A stretch of 64,000 nt of DNA from Hahella sp. CCB-MM4. GTDB taxonomy: Bacteria; Pseudomonadota; Gammaproteobacteria; Pseudomonadales; Oleiphilaceae. Positions within the stretch are counted from its first letter, which is position 1; the number at the start of each line of letters is the position of its first letter. The DNA lies in assembly GCF_002260525.1 (NCBI RefSeq), contig NZ_MRYI01000013.1, positions 62,001 through 126,000 on the forward strand. Direction: 5' to 3'. The notes under the pieces are model-generated. The model was not told where the DNA came from and searched no databases. It was given only the letters and a program-made list of their open reading frames with translations. The translations under genes were made by a program, and so were the position numbers. Shown one piece after another: positions 8,433 through 17,228 of the stretch.

Positions 8433-9062
8433 ATGGCCAGAAAACATACAGAAATTCGCAGACTTCTTATCAAAGAAGCCGCAAGACTGATGTTCGAAGA
8501 AAATGTAGAACAATACCTGGACGCCAAGAAAATGGCTGCCAAACGACTCTTGGGCAAGGAGGTAAAGTTTCTCCCTTCCAACGGGGAAATATCCGATGAA
8601 CTACATCGCATTGCAAAGTTTCATCATGCGGACACCCATCAGCAAACTTTATTCGAAATGCGCCTGGTCGCCTTGGATGTGCTCGATCACCTGGCACCAT
8701 TTAATCCCAGACTGATTGGGTCCGTCAGCACAGGTCGAATTCGTCAGGGTAGTGACATAGATATCCACGTATTCACAGATCAGTTGGAAGAGATCTTCAT
8801 CTATTTGGATGAACTTGACTGGGACTATGAGACAAAACACATAGAAATCTGGAAAGACAACCGGCTGAGAGAATATACCCACATATATATCCATCATGAC
8901 TTTCCGGTAGAACTCTCGGTTTATCCATCTAACGATATCCGTGTTACCGGTCGAAGCAGCACAGATGGAAAGCGTATTGACCGACTCTCACTACATAGGC
9001 TGAGAACTCTAATCGAATCGGAACATCCGGCAGAATGGGCTCATTACCTGGACGTTGGATAG
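8433..9062 (+). CDS. Nucleotidyltransferase-domain protein
   Basis: From the ATG at 8433 the product is 209 residues (MARKHTEIRR...). The pol-beta nucleotidyltransferase signature is clear: GSVSTGRIRQGSDIDIHVF, that is GS followed by DxD metal ligands, at about residue 99-117. A further carboxylate may be provided by the VELSVYP strand. No polymerase-type RNA-binding domain is present. The frame stays open upstream to 8274, overlapping the HD gene, but that region lacks family features and a better start is not obvious; AAAGG lies 23 bases upstream of 8433, too far for a normal site. The substrate is unknown. Confidence 0.75.
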   Translation: MARKHTEIRRLLIKEAARLMFEENVEQYLDAKKMAAKRLLGKEVKFLPSNGEISDELHRIAKFHHADTHQQTLFEMRLVALDVLDHLAPFNPRLIGSVSTGRIRQGSDIDIHVFTDQLEEIFIYLDELDWDYETKHIEIWKDNRLREYTHIYIHHDFPVELSVYPSNDIRVTGRSSTDGKRIDRLSLHRLRTLIESEHPAEWAHYLDVG

Positions 9063-9133
9063 ACTCGGCGAAATAGGAGTATTCAGATAATTGATGGTCG
9101 TTTAACAGACGAACCAACGAGAATTGAAATAGC

Positions 9134-9152
9134 GCCTCCTCTAGCAGGAGGC
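9134..9152. terminator. Hairpin between converging genes
   Basis: GCCTCCT-CTAGC-AGGAGGC is a 7-bp perfect GC-rich stem. It overlaps the stop codon of the minus-strand gene and lies 72 bp past the nucleotidyltransferase gene, so it probably ends transcription from both sides. Only a weak T-tract follows. Confidence 0.6.
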
Positions 9153-9464
9153 TTCAAATTCCCGGTCAGAGGCGAAAGACATGACGATCTTCCCCCATCT
9201 TTCTTCCTGTTCATCAAGATATTTCTTTTCGTGTTCAGGATTGTAATTCGGCTGATTGGCATCCCAATAGGGGTATTTAAGCTCGGCTTGGAGTTGCCAG
9301 AGCATTGCAATATCCACCACCGTGGCGACTTCAGAGGGATCCAGAGTCAACTCACCATTGTTATGCCTGCTGACGATCTTAATGACCTCAGGCAAGTTCT
9401 CTTTTTCTGCAAAGGAACGGATATCGTCTAAACATGAAGGAGGTATATAGTATTGCTTTTCCAT
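9141..9464 (-). CDS. Hypothetical protein
   Basis: 107 residues beginning MEKQYYIPPSCLDD, mostly helical and acidic, with the central motif LTLDPSEVATVVDIAMLW and an aromatic stretch KYPYWDANQPNY. No signal peptide or membrane segment. I do not recognise the family. It is upstream of nothing on its own strand and is separated from the HD-HEPN gene by about 150 bp containing a pyrimidine repeat. The upstream sequence has no strong ribosome site. Confidence 0.6.
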   Translation of the reverse strand: MEKQYYIPPSCLDDIRSFAEKENLPEVIKIVSRHNNGELTLDPSEVATVVDIAMLWQLQAELKYPYWDANQPNYNPEHEKKYLDEQEERWGKIVMSFASDREFEASC

Positions 9465-9593
9465 TACACACCACTCGAAGCTGAAAACCTACTAGCCAAG
9501 AGAAGCGACTATGTTACAGAACCCAGGCAGCAGCGGATATTGGCTATCACATCTATGCCTTATGTCCTATATAACCGGCCATTTTCTGCCATT

Positions 9594-9634
9594 CCCCTCT
9601 CTTTACTCCCCTCTCTTTACTCCCCTCTCTTTGG
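9594..9634. repeat. 14-bp tandem repeat crossing the stop codon of the HD-HEPN gene
   Basis: Three copies of CCCCTCTCTTTACT (9594, 9608, and a final CCCCTCTCTTTGG at 9622). The stop codon of the minus-strand HD gene (9617-9619) falls inside the second copy, so the last codons (KRGE) and the stop have been duplicated outward from the gene end. Confidence 0.9.
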
Positions 9635-10885
9635 AATCATCCCGGTAATTTCTACAATGCGTTCTGAAATCCGGACAATCTGGGGCCAATGATCGTCCGT
9701 TAGATCCTGAGCATGTGCCAATGCATTACGTAAAGCACCAAGCTCTTTAACCACCCGTTTCATCGCCGCCTTCGTACTAAATCCATAGCGTTCCAGATGC
9801 TCATCATTGGACATGATGACGTCGAATTTGTCCGATAACTGCAAACAGTCGAGTAGCTCCGTAACCTCCCCACGCCGGAGTCGCTCCTGCTGAAACTCAA
9901 GTGCCTTTTCCAAGCGACCTTTGGACATGTGGGAAGTCCAGCTATCGCCTGCCCAGTGCATACGAATCAGTTCGGTAATCGAACGTTCATAGACAATAAT
10001 GATGCCGAACAGCCACATTTTAGCGATCGGCGAATTAAAGTCGCTGCGCCGGATTTGGTGTGTAATACGCCCATCTGTACGGACATAGCAGGTATCAAAA
10101 TAGGTCAACTCATTAACCACCAAGGACAATGGCGCTTCAGGAGAGACGATCTGATTCTCGGACAATGACACTCCAGGCTCTTTCGCGGGACGGGCGATAT
10201 TCCTGGCACAGTACCCGGTCATAATAAACTCCAAGGTACGGAGCATTGATTGACGGGTTTCAGCAGGAAACAGCCTGGGCTTCCGCACAGATTGCCCTTC
10301 ACCAGTGCCTTCTTCACCAATACCTTCGCGAGCACCTTCACCACGACCTTCCTCTGATTTCTTCGAAAGTCGTTGATCCCATTTGAAATAAAGCTTTTCA
10401 GCCCTTCTATAAAGAGTGGAATCCTTGTCTCGAATGACCCTTAACAACTCCCGCATCTCCTCAAGATAAACTTTCCCAAAGCGGGCATCATGGGAGCAGA
10501 TGTCGTGACAATTATCGATCAGGTCTGCCAGCTTCACCTGCTGCGCTCGATCGCTGACGTTTGACGTATGTTCCCGATCAATAGATTTGCGCATAGACCG
10601 GTTTCCGTCTTGTAACCGGCTAACGTCCGTCAATTCTCTCACCAGCTCAGCTACTGACTGCCCAAACTCCCGTTCAACATCTTCAAATGTCGCCGGGGTA
10701 TCCTCTACCACATCATGCAGCCATGCCGCTGCGATCATCTCTTCGTCAGCTCCAGCCTGACTCAGAATATCAGCAACAGACTTCAGATGATGTTCATAGG
10801 GCTGAAAGGAATACTTACGTCGCTGGTCAATGCGGCGATGCGCCCCTATCGCGTAACTTTTTGCCTTCTGAATCAATTCTTCCAT
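9617..10885 (-). CDS. SpoT/Mesh1-like HD hydrolase fused to a C-terminal region with a HEPN-like motif
   Basis: The start at 10885 is supported by AGGAAGAG just upstream; the frame extends to 11014 without a site. 422 residues. The N-terminal 170 residues carry the HD set of RelA/SpoT hydrolases: EHHLKSVADIL, WLHDVVEDTPATFEDVEREFG and VKLADLIDN. No synthetase (RSD) domain follows. A low-complexity linker rich in GEG and EEG leads to a helical C-terminal region ending in RNALAH at about 386-391. This fits the R-x4-H active-site motif of HEPN ribonucleases in a two-helix context (AMKRVVKELGALRNALAHAQ). The HD part might degrade (p)ppGpp or a related nucleotide; the HEPN assignment is inference from the motif. 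Confidence 0.8.
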   Translation of the reverse strand: MEELIQKAKSYAIGAHRRIDQRRKYSFQPYEHHLKSVADILSQAGADEEMIAAAWLHDVVEDTPATFEDVEREFGQSVAELVRELTDVSRLQDGNRSMRKSIDREHTSNVSDRAQQVKLADLIDNCHDICSHDARFGKVYLEEMRELLRVIRDKDSTLYRRAEKLYFKWDQRLSKKSEEGRGEGAREGIGEEGTGEGQSVRKPRLFPAETRQSMLRTLEFIMTGYCARNIARPAKEPGVSLSENQIVSPEAPLSLVVNELTYFDTCYVRTDGRITHQIRRSDFNSPIAKMWLFGIIIVYERSITELIRMHWAGDSWTSHMSKGRLEKALEFQQERLRRGEVTELLDCLQLSDKFDVIMSNDEHLERYGFSTKAAMKRVVKELGALRNALAHAQDLTDDHWPQIVRISERIVEITGMIPKRGE

Positions 10886-11025
10886 ATCTCTTCCTTTTTC
10901 AAACGGAAAAACTAACCTGAATCCACGTCCCTTTACAATGGTGCTATCTTGATACCTGATAGCCATAATCATAGATACCCGGTAGAAGTATTCTTTGCCC
11001 CCTGAATGAAACAATAAGGAATGTT

Positions 11026-11694
11026 ATGAAAGTAATTGCCCCCTGCATTTATCTTCTCATCGTCAGCACTGTATTGCTTAATGCATGCACAACGCAGCAC
11101 ATGATTGAAGAAGAAGATTATTCTGGTTACCTGGATCACTATGACAGGATGGAAAGCTTGGATTTCATGAAAGGCTCTCGTTGGCTGTCAGATGACATCA
11201 GCAGCTACGAACATATATTGCTGGACGACATTAAAGTATTTCCAATGATGACACTTGACCAGGAGCAGCATCGCAGCACCGCCAACCAAGTAGCGAATTA
11301 CCTCAATGAGGGGCTACGGGAAGCGACTGAGAAACATGGTATTCTGGCAACGACACCAGGTCCGGGAACTCTGCGCATATCTCCAGCCATCACGGGAATC
11401 GTCTCGGAAACGCAAGACTTGAGACCACGCCAGATTGTGTTACCGGTTGCCATCGCCAGAACGCTTATTCAGACAGCAACAGATCGGCGCCCTCAGGTGG
11501 TCAAGGTTTTTCTGGAGGTTAAACTGATAGATAGTCAAACAGGTGAACTCAAAGGAGAAATCCTTCGCAAAGGAATCGATTCCCAGTCTGATAAGGAAGA
11601 AGTGACCATGGAAGATATAAAAGCTTTGTTGGATGACTGGCTGGAAATATACGACGAACAGATCTCAAAAATAGCAGCCACCAAAACCGGTTGA
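11026..11694 (+). CDS. DUF3313-family lipoprotein
   Basis: 222 residues with a lipoprotein signal peptide; the lipobox LLNAC puts the modified Cys at 21. The body matches DUF3313: SGYLDHYDRM near the mature start, SSYEHILLDDIKVFP, and the LRISPAITGI strand followed by VFLEVKLIDSQTGE. Such proteins are envelope lipoproteins of unknown function. The gene is divergent from the HD-HEPN gene. AAGGA lies seven bases upstream of the ATG. Confidence 0.85.
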   Translation: MKVIAPCIYLLIVSTVLLNACTTQHMIEEEDYSGYLDHYDRMESLDFMKGSRWLSDDISSYEHILLDDIKVFPMMTLDQEQHRSTANQVANYLNEGLREATEKHGILATTPGPGTLRISPAITGIVSETQDLRPRQIVLPVAIARTLIQTATDRRPQVVKVFLEVKLIDSQTGELKGEILRKGIDSQSDKEEVTMEDIKALLDDWLEIYDEQISKIAATKTG

Positions 11695-11715
11695 GCATCC
11701 CAGATAGCAAAGCCC

Positions 11716-11793
11716 ATAGTACCTTCCATAATAATAGTACCTTCCATAATAATAGTACCTCCCACAATAATAGCGCCTGCCATAACAGCAGGC
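11716..11793. repeat. Four 18-bp tandem units, the last forming a hairpin
   Basis: Units at 11716, 11734, 11752 and 11770 in exact register, consensus ATAGTACCTTCCATAATA; units 1 and 2 are identical and the others drift. The last unit plus six bases forms GCCTGC-CATAACA-GCAGGC (11775-11793), a plausible terminator stem for the DUF3313 gene 22 bp upstream. The array is at a gene's 3' end like most others in this window. Confidence 0.93.
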
Positions 11794-12187
11794 ACTAAGC
11801 AGGACAAGGCCTTTCGGCCCGAGTGATTGGCGGACTATTGAGCACCGGTTTAAGATATCAGAAGATCTGGCTTCAACTTCAACCTGGGCGCTCTGGTCCA
11901 CACTCACGGCAAAGTATGTCACGTTACACCAGAAGTTGTTGAAAAGTGCTACGCCCGGCGAGTGAGCCGTTAGAAACAGACGGTATGCAGTAGAAACTGG
12001 GACAAAAGAAGCCTTTCTGAAAATGCCTGCTGGCGGTTACTTCAGGTTCATTCCCTCCTCCCGTCAGTTGCATTTCAGATACTGGAAAGATAATTACTTC
12101 ATCTACCGGGTACCTGAGAACTGACTGGGCTATCCTTTACGTAACAACAGAATAAAAGCTCACGAAACAACACATGGGAGGGCAATC
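11794..12187. other. Intergenic region without a recognised gene
   Basis: About 390 bp before the binding-protein gene. It holds a short hairpin GGCCTTTCGGCC at about 11809 and a purine-rich ribosome site (GGGAGGG) just before 12188. I see no coding potential in either strand beyond short random frames, and no clear promoter. Confidence 0.5.
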
Positions 12188-12946
12188 ATGGACCTTTTCT
12201 TATGGCGTTGTATGAAATATACATGGCAAAGCCTGGCGCTTGGAGTCGGGTTGATTTCCAGTACGATAGTGGTGGCAGATAACCGTATCGCTATTCACTA
12301 TCATGAGCGCCCCCCTTACATGACCACCGTTGAAGACGGCATTGTCGTGGGCTTGACCGCAACACCGGCAACGATCGCCTTTCAGAGTGCCGGAATCCCT
12401 CACCGCTGGATTCTGACCCCCTCAAGCAGGCAACTGGAGATCATCAAAAGAAACCAAGGACGCCACTGTTCAATTGGCTGGTTCAAAAACCGTGAGAGGG
12501 AAGCCTATGCCAAGTACAGCAAACCCATTTATCGCGACAAGCCTACAATCGGCCTGGCCCTGGCAAGCAACAGTAAAATGAACAGCGGCCACAGCATTGA
12601 AGAAACCTTACGTGATAAAAGTCTTCGGTTGCTGGTGAAGAGCGGTTATTCGTACGGCACCTATATTGACAAACTAATCGCCGAGGTCCAGCCGGAAGTT
12701 TTGGAGGTCACCGTCGAAAATATCAATATGCTTTTAATGCTGAACGTTGATCGCGCCGACTATTTCTTTATCGCAGAAGACGAAGCCGAAGGGTTGATCA
12801 ATGCTTCCGGTTTCACCGTGAGGGACTACAAATACATCCACTTCAGCGACGCCCCTCCCGGGGACAACCGTTACATCATCTGTAGCCAGCAAGTTGAGGA
12901 TGGAGTGATTAGCCAACTGAATCAGTGGATACCTGATATACCTTGA
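12188..12946 (+). CDS. Periplasmic solute-binding protein, amino-acid type (SBP_bac_3-like)
   Basis: 252 residues. The ATG at 12188 has GGGAGGG five bases upstream. The N-terminus is a signal peptide preceded by about 12 polar/aromatic residues; MKYTWQSLALG at residue 10 would be an alternative start. The mature part begins DNRIAIHYHERPPYMTT and continues with the lobe-2 pattern SLRLLVKSGYSYGTYID, consistent with cluster-3 extracellular binding proteins. It lacks a neighbouring permease or ATPase, so it may be an orphan sensor or scavenger. A second such orphan is at 62753. Confidence 0.8.
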   Translation: MDLFLWRCMKYTWQSLALGVGLISSTIVVADNRIAIHYHERPPYMTTVEDGIVVGLTATPATIAFQSAGIPHRWILTPSSRQLEIIKRNQGRHCSIGWFKNREREAYAKYSKPIYRDKPTIGLALASNSKMNSGHSIEETLRDKSLRLLVKSGYSYGTYIDKLIAEVQPEVLEVTVENINMLLMLNVDRADYFFIAEDEAEGLINASGFTVRDYKYIHFSDAPPGDNRYIICSQQVEDGVISQLNQWIPDIP

Positions 12947-13196
12947 AGCCAGTGCCTGCCGTCATATGTCTCGCAGTATTTGCACTTCCTATCCCTATCC
13001 ATTCTCTCCACATGGACAGAATATTGTGGCGGGCAGACCCTGACAGAATTATAAAAAAATAGCATGTATGATGCTGGAGCAGCAGGCCTGATCAACTCCA
13101 AGCTGAGGCTTATTGGGCAACCCCGGGACATGCCAGGCTTAACAGCCAGTTTCTTGTCCCAAAGGCATACCCAATAATAAAGGCTACCGGGGCTTC

Positions 13197-14465
13197 TTAG
13201 TATGCCCGGTTTGCCTTCATGGTTTCTTCCATCCAATCTTTATAACGGAATACACCCGTGTAGAAGCTGCCCGAATCCGGGGTGGCGCAACCTCCGCCCA
13301 CAAAGCTGGCAATACCAACAATCTTTTCCACACCATTGTCATCCATCACCAATGGACCACCGCTATCGCCATAACATGGGCCGGAATTGGGATCATAAAC
13401 GGGGGTTACACACAGGCTATTCGTTGGAATGACATAATCATTTTTCAAATACTGGATCGTAGCAGGCAGATCGGCGACATCCTGGGCAATTTCTTCGCTT
13501 TGGGAAGTGACCGTTTCAAGCATTTCAGTCAACAGCTCATAGTCGCTTACGAGGGAATCCTCTTCAGACTTATACTTCTTGAACTCTTCCAGATCGTCGG
13601 CATTTAATGCCAGTTCCTGTTTTTCACGGGCTTCCGTAACAGCATCCACCAGATCATTGATATCCAGCGTTAAAAAGTGCTTGATGGCATTTAAACTTTC
13701 CAGGTTCGCTTTCGCCTGAGGCAGCTCGTTGGTTCCTTCTTCCACCCCTTTCTCAAACATCGGCAAGAAGGTGCTTCCGCAAACTTCCGCAGTGTTGAGT
13801 TCTACATCAAGACTTTCAAGCCAGGGGTAACTGACAGAAGATTCTACAACCTCCTCGATTACCGCTTTGTATCCATTGTATTCAATGTCCTTGGAATCTT
13901 TCTTTTCTTCCTGGGCAAGCCCCCATCCATAGAGTTTGGACGCAGTGCCGGATACCGGCAGAGTGTCTGTGAGTGGTGCCAGGGGAGTGTTAGGATCTGC
14001 CAGATCTTTCAACCTGATCAAAGCAACATCATTTTCAAGAATGCCTAACCTTCTCCAGGGACTTTCATCGTCAAAATATTTGGGATGGATTAATACTCTA
14101 TCCACTTTTCGAGTCTGGATGCTCTGACGTTTGGTTTCGTCGTCGAGATCATCCAAATCATTGATTCCAATAGCCACCTCGATATCGGTGGGGGCAGTGG
14201 AGTTCACGCAATGCGCCGCGGTCAGCACCCAGTCGTGAGCAACCAACATGCCTCCACAAAACTGCCGATCACTTGTCAGCGCGCCCCCCACTGATTCTGT
14301 TGTCGCTAACAAAGCCACCATCCAGGCAGGGCTAACACTTTCATCAACAATAGACCCGTTGACAATGGCGAGGCTTGAAGCGCTCATCGTCCCGGCTAGC
14401 GACATCACCAACCATTGACTTTTAATAAGCTTTTTACGTCCCAGGAATTTACTCACAAATGGCAT
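13197..14465 (-). CDS. Secreted trypsin-like (S1) serine protease with a large helical insert
   Basis: The start at 14465 has GAGGAACC just upstream. 422 residues. The signal peptide ends SSLA, and cleavage there would directly expose IVNG, the N-terminus that S1 proteases normally gain by zymogen cleavage. Catalytic residues are His85 (LTAAHC), Asp146 (ENDVALIRL) and Ser368 (GDSGGP). The Asp-Ser distance is about 220 residues against about 93 in chymotrypsin, because of an insert of roughly 130 residues. This insert is charged and coiled-coil-like (EAREKQELALNADDLEEF and similar). Specificity is not clear. It could be a digestive or toxin-activating exoprotease, but it is 7 kb from the aerolysin gene and nothing links them. 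Confidence 0.92.
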   Translation of the reverse strand: MPFVSKFLGRKKLIKSQWLVMSLAGTMSASSLAIVNGSIVDESVSPAWMVALLATTESVGGALTSDRQFCGGMLVAHDWVLTAAHCVNSTAPTDIEVAIGINDLDDLDDETKRQSIQTRKVDRVLIHPKYFDDESPWRRLGILENDVALIRLKDLADPNTPLAPLTDTLPVSGTASKLYGWGLAQEEKKDSKDIEYNGYKAVIEEVVESSVSYPWLESLDVELNTAEVCGSTFLPMFEKGVEEGTNELPQAKANLESLNAIKHFLTLDINDLVDAVTEAREKQELALNADDLEEFKKYKSEEDSLVSDYELLTEMLETVTSQSEEIAQDVADLPATIQYLKNDYVIPTNSLCVTPVYDPNSGPCYGDSGGPLVMDDNGVEKIVGIASFVGGGCATPDSGSFYTGVFRYKDWMEETMKANRAY

Positions 14466-14768
14466 AGGTTCCTCAATTACCATGATATAGACATATTTAG
14501 AGGCAACAGCAGTCTTCATAGACCCGCCATTACACGCGCCAAGTATCATGAAATTGAAACGTTTATTACATTAGCAATTCCACCTAAGACCACAACATAT
14601 AATTTATTGATTATATTCATGTTTTTTCATCTCAATCGATACTAAAACGTACAAGTAGAGCGTTTTTCAATCAAAACCAGGCTCCAATGTGATCTCTGTT
14701 TCAATCTTCACGTACCGACGGCACGTATCAGATAGTGACCAGGACATAGTCTGTGTAGTGGCTCAAAT
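14466..14768. other. Divergent promoter region, AT-rich
   Basis: About 300 bp between the protease gene and a small hypothetical gene. AT-rich around 14560-14650. No repeat array, palindrome or extra gene is visible; promoters for both genes presumably lie here. Confidence 0.4.
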
Positions 14769-15125
14769 ATGATTCACAAGTTAATTACATTGGATTTCAC
14801 CTCATTAATGCCACAAAGCTGGGACAGCTTTCCCGACCCTGAAGCACTTAAAAAGCAGGTAGCCCTATCGGTTCTGGCTCACAGCGAAATCACCAAAGAA
14901 GCCCTCGGCTTCTACGCACCACCCAATGAAATTAAAGAAGTGAGAGTAACCGCAGCCGTATTGGACCAGATCTACTGTATGTGGCACGGTCATCGGGAAA
15001 ACGGCAGAGAGTCCCCTCCCACGATCCCCCTGAAGATATTCGTGTGCGGCTTTGGCCAGAATGATGAAACCAGCTGGGCGAGTATTGAAGTGCTGCCCGG
15101 ATTAGACAATTGGGATTTCGAGTAG
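14769..15125 (+). CDS. Hypothetical protein
   Basis: 118 residues starting MIHKLITLDFTSLMPQSWDSFPD, soluble, with KIFVCGFGQNDETSWASIEV and an acidic end LPGLDNWDFE. No signal peptide, membrane helix or known motif. The ATG lacks a strong ribosome site. Family unknown to me; codon use is like its neighbours, so it is likely a real gene. Confidence 0.6.
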   Translation: MIHKLITLDFTSLMPQSWDSFPDPEALKKQVALSVLAHSEITKEALGFYAPPNEIKEVRVTAAVLDQIYCMWHGHRENGRESPPTIPLKIFVCGFGQNDETSWASIEVLPGLDNWDFE

Positions 15126-15337
15126 CAGCCCATCATCCCCGCCCTAGCCTCTCTACTCCTCACAATTGTTGTTGCTTCAGTCTCCAACAAGCGGAACCAA
15201 GGCTAAATAAAACCTTCATACACAAAAGCTGTAACATCCTCAGCTTTTCCAATAAGATGCCTCGCTATTTGAGGTAACTGTCACATTTATTGCGGACAAG
15301 CCGTCAGGATAATATTGATAACATTAAGGATAACTAA

Positions 15338-17020
15338 ATGACGTCCAGCACTTTCCAAATAGCTTCCTTTTCAGCCCTGGCTGTATTTCTCAGCGCTTGC
15401 AGCGGCGGAGGTGGAGGCTCTGATTCCCCTCCCGATACCACTGCGCCTATAGTCAGCGCAATCACGCCCGACAACTCGGCTAACAGTGTTAATAGAACAG
15501 CATTAGTAAGCGCCACCTTTAATGAAGATATTCTCGGCAAGAGCGTATCCGCTGGCAGCATCACGTTAACCAGTGATACGGACGCGATCACCGGGACGGT
15601 GGACTTCGATGCTCAAAGCAACACCGTCACCTACACTCCGACAAATAAACTCCCCAAGTTAAGCACCATTACAGCCACTGTCAGCAAGGATATTGCAGAC
15701 CTCGCCGGTAATTCCATGGCAGCCGAATACACTTGGTCATTTACCACAAACGACGGTAATTGGAGAGAATATGCGCTGCTTGAAGGCAGCAGAAATAGTA
15801 CGGATCTTCCACAGGTGGCAATTGACTCAGAGGGTAACGCCTTTGCCATATGGATAAAGGCAATTATTGGTCCTCGTTACAACACTTATGTCAGCCGTTA
15901 TTCAGCATCTGAGGGTAATTGGGGGGAAGCGACACTTATCCAGTCCGATGAAAAATACATCTCCTATGATCCACAAGTTGCTTTCGATAATGCAGGCAAT
16001 GCCATGGCAATATGGAGTCAGTCCGATGGGACTGAAACCAGTATTTTCACCAACCGTTATTCTGCCACGGATAAAAGCTGGGAAGGCCCGGTTCTGATAG
16101 AAGATGGACGAGGCTTAGCGGATATTCCTCAAATTGCCCTGGATAACAACGGCAACGCCATGGCTGTCTGGTATCAGAATAGTGGAGCCCAGGTTGATAT
16201 TTATGCCAACTATTATTCTGCGGCCGACAATAGCTGGGGGACCGCAACTCTTATTGAGACGGATGATAGAGGTGAGGCCGATTACCCGGAGGTGGCATTC
16301 GATTCCAATGGCAACGCTTTTGCTGTGTGGCATCAAACAGATGGAACACGCAACAGTATTTACGCTAATCAATTCTCTGTCGCCGATAAAACCTGGGGAA
16401 CTGCAACCCTGATAGAGTTAGACGATACCAGTGACGCCAAATACCCTCAGTTGGCTATCGACGCGGACGGTAATGTCATGGCGATTTGGCAACAATCCGA
16501 CGGGGCTCGCGTCAACATATATGCTAACCGTTATTCTTCGGAAGACAGCAGCTGGGGCGATGTAGCCTTGGTCGAGACAGACGATACCGGCAATGCGCAA
16601 TCCCCGCAAATTGCCTTCGATGATAATGGTGATGCAGTGGCCGTTTGGGCGCAGTATGACGGCAGTCATAGAAATATCTATACCAATCGATATTCCAGCA
16701 CTGCCAGCAAATGGCTTGGAGCAACTCTTGTTGAAATCGACAATGAGGGAATGTCATCCAAACCACAACTGTCCATTGATAATGACAGGAATATTATTGT
16801 CGTGTGGCAAAACAATACCCCCGCAGGAGAGTTCAATATCTGGTCAAATCGATACACGAGCGTTAATGGGCAATGGGGTGATGCAGAACTGCTTGAATCC
16901 GATACCTTGGGAAGCGGCACTAATCCCCAGGTAGCGGTTGACGCTGACGGTTCAGCTATCGCCATATGGACGCACAATGACACAACAGCAAACGACATCG
17001 CTGTAAATCATTTCGATTGA
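15338..17020 (+). CDS. Large surface lipoprotein: Big_5-type Ig domain plus eight propeller-like repeats
   Basis: 560 residues with AAGGA before the ATG. The lipobox LSAC at about 18-21 is followed by a Gly/Ser linker. Residues 35-140 form an Ig-like domain of the Big_5 type (TTAPIVSAITPDNSAN... ending YTWSFTTNDG). The rest consists of eight repeats of about 53 residues, each opening P-Q/E-(V/I/L)-A-(F/I/L)-D-x2-G-N-A-x-A-(V/I)-W and carrying SW-G-x-A-x-L-IE near the end. They begin at about residues 157, 211, 262, 315, 368, 421, 474 and 527. The pattern suggests an Asp-rich beta-propeller. Probably an adhesin or surface-binding protein; ligand unknown. Confidence 0.85.
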   Translation: MTSSTFQIASFSALAVFLSACSGGGGGSDSPPDTTAPIVSAITPDNSANSVNRTALVSATFNEDILGKSVSAGSITLTSDTDAITGTVDFDAQSNTVTYTPTNKLPKLSTITATVSKDIADLAGNSMAAEYTWSFTTNDGNWREYALLEGSRNSTDLPQVAIDSEGNAFAIWIKAIIGPRYNTYVSRYSASEGNWGEATLIQSDEKYISYDPQVAFDNAGNAMAIWSQSDGTETSIFTNRYSATDKSWEGPVLIEDGRGLADIPQIALDNNGNAMAVWYQNSGAQVDIYANYYSAADNSWGTATLIETDDRGEADYPEVAFDSNGNAFAVWHQTDGTRNSIYANQFSVADKTWGTATLIELDDTSDAKYPQLAIDADGNVMAIWQQSDGARVNIYANRYSSEDSSWGDVALVETDDTGNAQSPQIAFDDNGDAVAVWAQYDGSHRNIYTNRYSSTASKWLGATLVEIDNEGMSSKPQLSIDNDRNIIVVWQNNTPAGEFNIWSNRYTSVNGQWGDAELLESDTLGSGTNPQVAVDADGSAIAIWTHNDTTANDIAVNHFD

Positions 17021-17029
17021 GCATTTTGT

Positions 17030-17075
17030 AGCAGTTCAAATCTGAACTGCTTCTATTGCTTCTATTGCTTCTATT
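17030..17075 (+). terminator. Hairpin plus 9-bp tandem repeat after the repeat lipoprotein gene
   Basis: AGCAGTTCA-AATC-TGAACTGCT is a perfect 9-bp stem at 17030-17051, ten bases after the stop. It runs into TTCTATTGC repeated at 17051 and 17060 with a partial third copy, giving a T-rich tract. This is probably a terminator, again with a tandem repeat at a 3' gene end. Confidence 0.65.
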
Positions 17076-17228
17076 AAGCATGCTCCCTGAGCCACTTGCG
17101 GCAGCATTACTGGGTATGCCAATAATCCAGCGAGCGACCTTCATAAGCCACAAGCAACACCAGCCTGTGAAGGTCGCATCTATCTTTCAACATGACTCAT
17201 TATTTCAACACAACTCGTTATTTCAGAA

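Noticed and set aside
12922-13236. 104-codon minus-strand frame after the serine protease
   Set aside because: Overlaps the end of two real genes, lacks a ribosome site and has random composition.
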